Positions 60,655 to 64,000 of a DNA stretch of 64,000 nt are shown here, piece after piece; the stretch's first letter is position 1, and the number at the start of each line of letters is the position of its first letter. The stretch is from Myxococcales bacterium (GTDB lineage Bacteria > Myxococcota_A > Polyangia > Polyangiales > Houyiibacteriaceae): the NCBI GenBank assembly GCA_029861865.1, contig JAOTYL010000002.1, forward strand, positions 62,001-126,000, read 5' to 3'. Made by a program: the position numbers and the translations under genes. A model generated the notes under the pieces. It was not told the origin of the DNA and ran no database searches. It saw only the letters and a list, made by a program, of their open reading frames with translations.

Positions 60655-60874
60655 AGAGCTCGTCGCGACCGATCTTTCGGCCGCCAGACCGACCTCCATG
60701 GTCACGCATCAGCATCAAGAGCTCATCGGCCGAAACCTCACCCGGTTGCTTTCCGACGAGGTTCTCGAGATAGCCGCGCAGAAGCGCATTCAAGCTCGTG
60801 CCCTGCTTCCGCGCCACCGCCCGCGCGCGCCTCAGAAGGCCCTCATCGACCGATATCGTGAGGTTTTTGGCCAT
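60635..60874 (-). CDS. RHH antitoxin (VapB-like)
   Basis: The 79-residue protein starts NLTISVDEGLLRRARAVARK, a ribbon-helix-helix pattern, with a helical C-terminus that would block the PIN toxin. It precedes and overlaps the toxin. A CACAGG-A-CCTGTG palindrome 16 bp upstream may be its operator. Confidence 0.85.
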   Translation of the reverse strand: MAKNLTISVDEGLLRRARAVARKQGTSLNALLRGYLENLVGKQPGEVSADELLMLMRDHGGRSGGRKIGRDELYEDRIG

Positions 60875-60890
60875 ACACGGATTATGTGTC

Positions 60891-60903
60891 CACAGGACCT
60901 GTG
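60891..60903. promoter_or_regulatory. Palindrome upstream of the VapBC-like pair
   Basis: CACAGG-A-CCTGTG is a perfect 6-bp palindrome 16 bp before the antitoxin start, with ACAC...GTGT flanking it. RHH antitoxins usually repress their own promoters at such sites. Confidence 0.4.
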
Positions 60904-60921
60904 TGTCAATCGGCCTCTACG

Positions 60922-61353
60922 TCACCCGCCCCCAATGTCCACGTGGTACCCCTCGTAGACGAGATCGGCACCTCGCTGACGATGGCGAACTATGGAAACC
61001 AATACCGCCAGAACCTGACTTCTCAGATCTTCGGCACCGGATGACCCCTTGGCGCTGGCGATGGCGTCGGCAACTTGCTGAGTGAGTTCGGGGTGCTCGT
61101 CCCGAACCCGATCGATCTTGTTGATAAGCCGTGGTGCATCGTCTCTCAGCTGGGCGAGGAGGCCCTCGGCACCTTCTACCTCCTTAACATGCTGTTCAAG
61201 AGCGATCCGTAGGCTCTCCAGTTCGGTTTGTAGGTTGGAACGCCAGTTTGGCCCTCCAATCGGGGCTGAAGCGGCGATCTCAACACTTGAAATCGCTTCT
61301 TTCAACTCAACTCGGCGTTGCCGAGCGGCCTCGAGTGCATGCTCATGCTGCAT
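60922..61353 (-). CDS. Unknown helical protein
   Basis: The ATG at 61353 follows the upstream stop by 1 bp; a GTG at 61383 is an alternative. The 143-residue protein is highly charged and helical (EAARQRRVELKEAISSVEIA, LQTELESLRIALEQHVKEVE), probably a coiled coil. A C-terminal YEGYHVDIGGG follows. I do not recognise a family. It is coupled to the large lipoprotein gene upstream. Confidence 0.65.
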   Translation of the reverse strand: MQHEHALEAARQRRVELKEAISSVEIAASAPIGGPNWRSNLQTELESLRIALEQHVKEVEGAEGLLAQLRDDAPRLINKIDRVRDEHPELTQQVADAIASAKGSSGAEDLRSQVLAVLVSIVRHRQRGADLVYEGYHVDIGGG

Positions 61354-61354
61354 C

Positions 61355-63322
61355 TCACTTTTGCTCACGTGTGTCATCTCCACGAGGCATTTCGTCGTCC
61401 GACCAGAACCTCAAGAAACCGCGGTAGGCCCCGAGGTAGACGGTGTTGTCGGGGCCGAAGGTGAACGTGCCCCAGATGTTGTTGAACACCTTGCGGTCGT
61501 AGTTGCCCTTGCCAAGGGCAGCGCGCTGCACGATGCGCGTGACATTGTCGTCGAACTCCCCCTTGTTGAAGTAGCCCTTGATCCGGAACACGCGCCAGCC
61601 AGTCCGGAAATCGATGGCGGTGAGCATCCAGTCGTGGTGGCCGTTCACCGGCTCGTCGTCGCGTTGATAGACATAGATCAACCCGCGCGGCGTCGAGAGC
61701 TTGGGAGTCGCCGTCTTCGCGTCGATGTGGCCTGCCGCCGGCCAGCCTTCAACCACTTTGTATTCTCCTGCCTCGTGGTCGAAGTCAAACCGCATGATCC
61801 CACCTGCCGTAGGGTTCTCCTTGAACGGATCGACATAGCCATAGGTATTGCCGACGACGAGATGGTCTTTGTAGGCCACGACCGAGTTTTCGACGGCGCC
61901 TTTGCCAGCCTCGAACAGGGGCAACTTGCTGACCAGCGAGCCATCGTTCTGACGGAATACGTTCAGGTGTACCTGCTCGGGGCCGTTGTCGACGATCGCG
62001 ACAAACCGGTCCCCGATGAGTGTCGGCGTGGTGCCGCTCCCGTCGTTGAGATGGCCGGGCTTGATCTTGCGGTCGTTGTCGTAGACGAGGTCGCCCTGTA
62101 CATAGGTCGGTTTCCAGGTCGGATCGAGCTCGATTTTCATGGAATCCGTGTTGAAGCGCAGCTTGTAGAGCGCGATGTTCGAAACGATATACACGCCGTC
62201 GGGGCCGACGGAAAACGAGTTCTGGATCTGCTCCGCAAAGCTCGATTTCTCCCCGAGGAACAGCTCCCGAAAGCGTTTCCGAATCTCGGGGAACTTATCG
62301 ATATCCTGGTCGTCTTGCGCCTTCTTTGCGTCGGCAAAGAATTCCTCCGCGCCTTCTGGAAGCGGCACGAAGAGCTGTCGGATCTTGTCCTCGGCCGCAA
62401 ACAGTTGGATCGCCACGGCGTAGATCCGGGGACACCCGTCCTCAGTCTTTTCGCCCAACGTATCGATCACGCCGACCACGCCGTACTTCGAGGTGAACCA
62501 AACCCGGCCGTCTGCGTCGGGCATGATCGCGGTGAGCTTGTTGTCCTTCGGTTTCTTGTCGAGGATTTCCTCGACGATGGTCCCCTTCCCGACCGCGATG
62601 CCGAGGTTCAAGTAGACCATCTCGTCGCGAACGACCCGGCGATTGCGGATCGGAATACGGACGATCGTGTCGTTGGCTCCAGGGACGTAGACGTCGCCAT
62701 TGCTCGCCAGGTACGAATAGGCGCCCCCCGACGTGTCGCGAAAGACTGCGATTCGCCCCTTGGTGCCGGCGACCTGTCGCATCTTGTTCCCCCGACCGGG
62801 GATCTTGACGGAGTCGAGAACCCGGGGTGGCGGACTGGAGATGTCGATCACGATCAGCGTCGCCGCGTCCCGCCCAAACGAAATCGTCACGACCGTTTGG
62901 TCATCGAGGAACGTGTAGAGCGGCGCCATCCCGGAGAGATGCTTGCCTTTCTCCAGCACGTGAAAGTAGCCAACCTTGGCGTTGGCGGGGATGGGCCCTG
63001 GGAAATGGCTCACGTCGGTCGCAAAGCTGTCCTCGTGCATGGTCCCCGCATAGCGGTTCGAGAGGATCGGGTGCTGCCAGTTCTCCTGGGGCGGAAGCGG
63101 CTCGGGTAGCGTCTCGCCGTAGCGCGACGTCCACTCCTCAAACCACTTCACCTCCACATTGGCCAGTTGCGGTTTGAATTTGAAATCTTTGTCTCCAACC
63201 GAATACGTCGAGCAGGGCTCGTCGGCTCCAGGCCCCCTCGACGCACAGGCGCCAACAAGCAAAATGAAGAGGGGATACAGTCGTCTCGTCGAGGCGAGCC
63301 ATCGGGCAGAGCGGCGATTCAT
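61355..63322 (-). CDS. Large secreted beta-rich lipoprotein
   Basis: The ATG at 63322 gives a signal peptide with lipobox LVGAC and a 655-residue mature-type protein. It is rich in short beta-strand repeats such as FGRDAATLIVIDIS, VGPDGVYIVSN and FGPDNTVYLGAYRGFL, which suggests a propeller-like or repeat fold. It has no known catalytic motif. An enzyme or cell-surface role is possible. It is the first gene of a two-gene unit with the helical protein. Confidence 0.75.
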   Translation of the reverse strand: MNRRSARWLASTRRLYPLFILLVGACASRGPGADEPCSTYSVGDKDFKFKPQLANVEVKWFEEWTSRYGETLPEPLPPQENWQHPILSNRYAGTMHEDSFATDVSHFPGPIPANAKVGYFHVLEKGKHLSGMAPLYTFLDDQTVVTISFGRDAATLIVIDISSPPPRVLDSVKIPGRGNKMRQVAGTKGRIAVFRDTSGGAYSYLASNGDVYVPGANDTIVRIPIRNRRVVRDEMVYLNLGIAVGKGTIVEEILDKKPKDNKLTAIMPDADGRVWFTSKYGVVGVIDTLGEKTEDGCPRIYAVAIQLFAAEDKIRQLFVPLPEGAEEFFADAKKAQDDQDIDKFPEIRKRFRELFLGEKSSFAEQIQNSFSVGPDGVYIVSNIALYKLRFNTDSMKIELDPTWKPTYVQGDLVYDNDRKIKPGHLNDGSGTTPTLIGDRFVAIVDNGPEQVHLNVFRQNDGSLVSKLPLFEAGKGAVENSVVAYKDHLVVGNTYGYVDPFKENPTAGGIMRFDFDHEAGEYKVVEGWPAAGHIDAKTATPKLSTPRGLIYVYQRDDEPVNGHHDWMLTAIDFRTGWRVFRIKGYFNKGEFDDNVTRIVQRAALGKGNYDRKVFNNIWGTFTFGPDNTVYLGAYRGFLRFWSDDEMPRGDDTREQK

Positions 63323-63535
63323 GGTGAGGTTCTCCCTCAGAGGGCGCTGAACAGTCAAGCCCACCGGAGGACGGTATGGGAACCCAAAGGCGTAAGAATG
63401 GCAAGCGCCAAATCTGCATCGGAGCGAGCTCCGAGCCAATGCCTCAGAATTCCATACACATATGTACGGAGGATCCTGACAGCTTGCTCAGGATCGGGTA
63501 TCCCTGGCACTGGAACTCGTGTCATGGGTTCAGGT

Positions 63536-64000
63536 ATGAGGCGCACCGCAGGTCTTACTCTTCTGTTCGTCCTCGCCGCAGCCCCGGCGCCGGTGGCTGC
63601 TGGCGGCCTAGGTTTGGAGGGCGAAGACAGTCAAGGGCGACTCAATGGTTGGTACGTCACGATCGGTATCCACTTGAGTTTCCTCTCAGATGTTCGGAAC
63701 CGATCGAACGTGCTCCCGACCTTCGGGTACGCCGTCGACGTGGGACACAGGTGGAATGACAAGGCGTTCTTCGTCCACATCGAGCACAACCTCTGGATGT
63801 CGACCGAGCTCAAGCGTAAGGTCGAGCTCGGTGCGCTGAGCATTGCACCGGGCTTCGACGCGATCTACGCCGACGGATTCGTCCACACCAGTGTGGCACT
63901 GGGTCCTTCGATTCTTCTTTTTTCGACGCCACTCGACGATGCGGGAAGCGTGGGTGTCTTCTTTGAGCTGCGGCCGGTGGGCTTGCGCTGGAAGGCAAAT
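63536..64000 (+). CDS. Outer-membrane beta-barrel protein, 5' part (runs off right edge)
   Basis: I translated this by hand: 155 codons are open from an ATG at 63536 to the edge (an in-frame ATG at 63524 is possible). A signal peptide ends near APVAAGG. Alternating-strand sequence follows, such as NGWYVTIGIHLSFLSD and VGHRWNDKAFFVHIEHN. This is an outer-membrane barrel or porin-like protein; the family is not identifiable from the fragment. Confidence 0.72.
   Translation, partial: MRRTAGLTLLFVLAAAPAPVAAGGLGLEGEDSQGRLNGWYVTIGIHLSFLSDVRNRSNVLPTFGYAVDVGHRWNDKAFFVHIEHNLWMSTELKRKVELGALSIAPGFDAIYADGFVHTSVALGPSILLFSTPLDDAGSVGVFFELRPVGLRWKAN

Noticed and set aside
61082-63109. 675-codon plus-strand ORF opposite the large lipoprotein
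   Set aside because: The opposite frame has a signal peptide with lipobox and coherent beta repeats; this frame has none.

Overview
The window is high-GC DNA packed with short intergenic gaps and many genes overlapping by 4 bp. It is most likely from an uncultured member of the Myxococcota (former Deltaproteobacteria). Supporting signs are several lipoproteins with long Gly/Thr/Ser linkers after the lipobox, a MYXO-CTERM-like C-terminal anchor on the CehA-type metallohydrolase at 19858, and a large lipid/acyl-CoA repertoire. I see no rRNA, tRNA, CRISPR array, prophage or insertion sequence. Species cannot be fixed from the sequence alone.

Layout. 1-5455: 5' end of polyphosphate kinase (minus, runs off the left edge), a TetR regulator, and a three-gene secreted module (beta-helix lipoprotein, diheme cytochrome c, MauG-like peroxidase). 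5452-10835: AidB-like acyl-CoA dehydrogenase, glutamine-dependent NAD synthetase, alpha/beta hydrolase, SDR. 11007-16732: small lipoprotein, KstD-like flavoprotein, phosphatase-like/DJ-1 pair, a GNAT acetyltransferase plus sirtuin operon, MsrA. 16872-24173: FadL-like porin, lipase maturation factor-like protein, PHP metallohydrolase, MFS transporter, CBS/zinc-ribbon protein, NmrA-like protein. 24269-31288: lipid block with a VOC protein, two adjacent acyl-CoA dehydrogenases (one lacking the usual catalytic Glu), MAPR-type cytochrome b5, ammonium transporter, P450-type ferredoxin, SCP2, TetR and MenB.

31392-35673 is the most unusual part. An RRM RNA-binding protein seems to start at ATT. It is followed by a compact peptide-modification locus: S24/S26-like peptidase, HprK-like kinase, PqqD-like protein, radical SAM/SPASM enzyme, a 60-residue candidate precursor with two YxxP motifs and two Cys, and a convergent PF14907-type nucleotidyltransferase. 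The kinase and nucleotidyltransferase are accessories I associate with lasso-peptide loci, but no lasso cyclase or transglutaminase-like protease is present here. It looks like a hybrid RiPP pathway.

35732-47180: operon of an unknown helical protein, a DUF35 protein, a thiolase-like protein and an RND/MMPL exporter; two sulfotransferases; a small Cys-rich lipoprotein; a frameshifted lipoprotein; a concentrative nucleoside transporter; DUF1214 and SDR proteins. 47214-57159: PdxJ, PaaX-like regulator, lipase, branched-polyamine synthase, IF-1, GMC oxidoreductase with a small partner, acyltransferase, FAD reductase, HspQ, beta-barrel and small membrane proteins. 57230-64000: YbjN-like protein, FATP-type acyl-CoA synthetase, DUF4202, a VapBC-like toxin-antitoxin pair, an unknown helical protein, a large secreted lipoprotein, and the 5' part of a beta-barrel gene running off the right edge.

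Two dispersed repeat families run through the intergenic gaps. One is degenerate hexamer tracts of the form RCTGDC at six sites. The other is a palindrome with core GGGGAC(T/A)GTCCCC at five sites, three of them lying at a stop codon.
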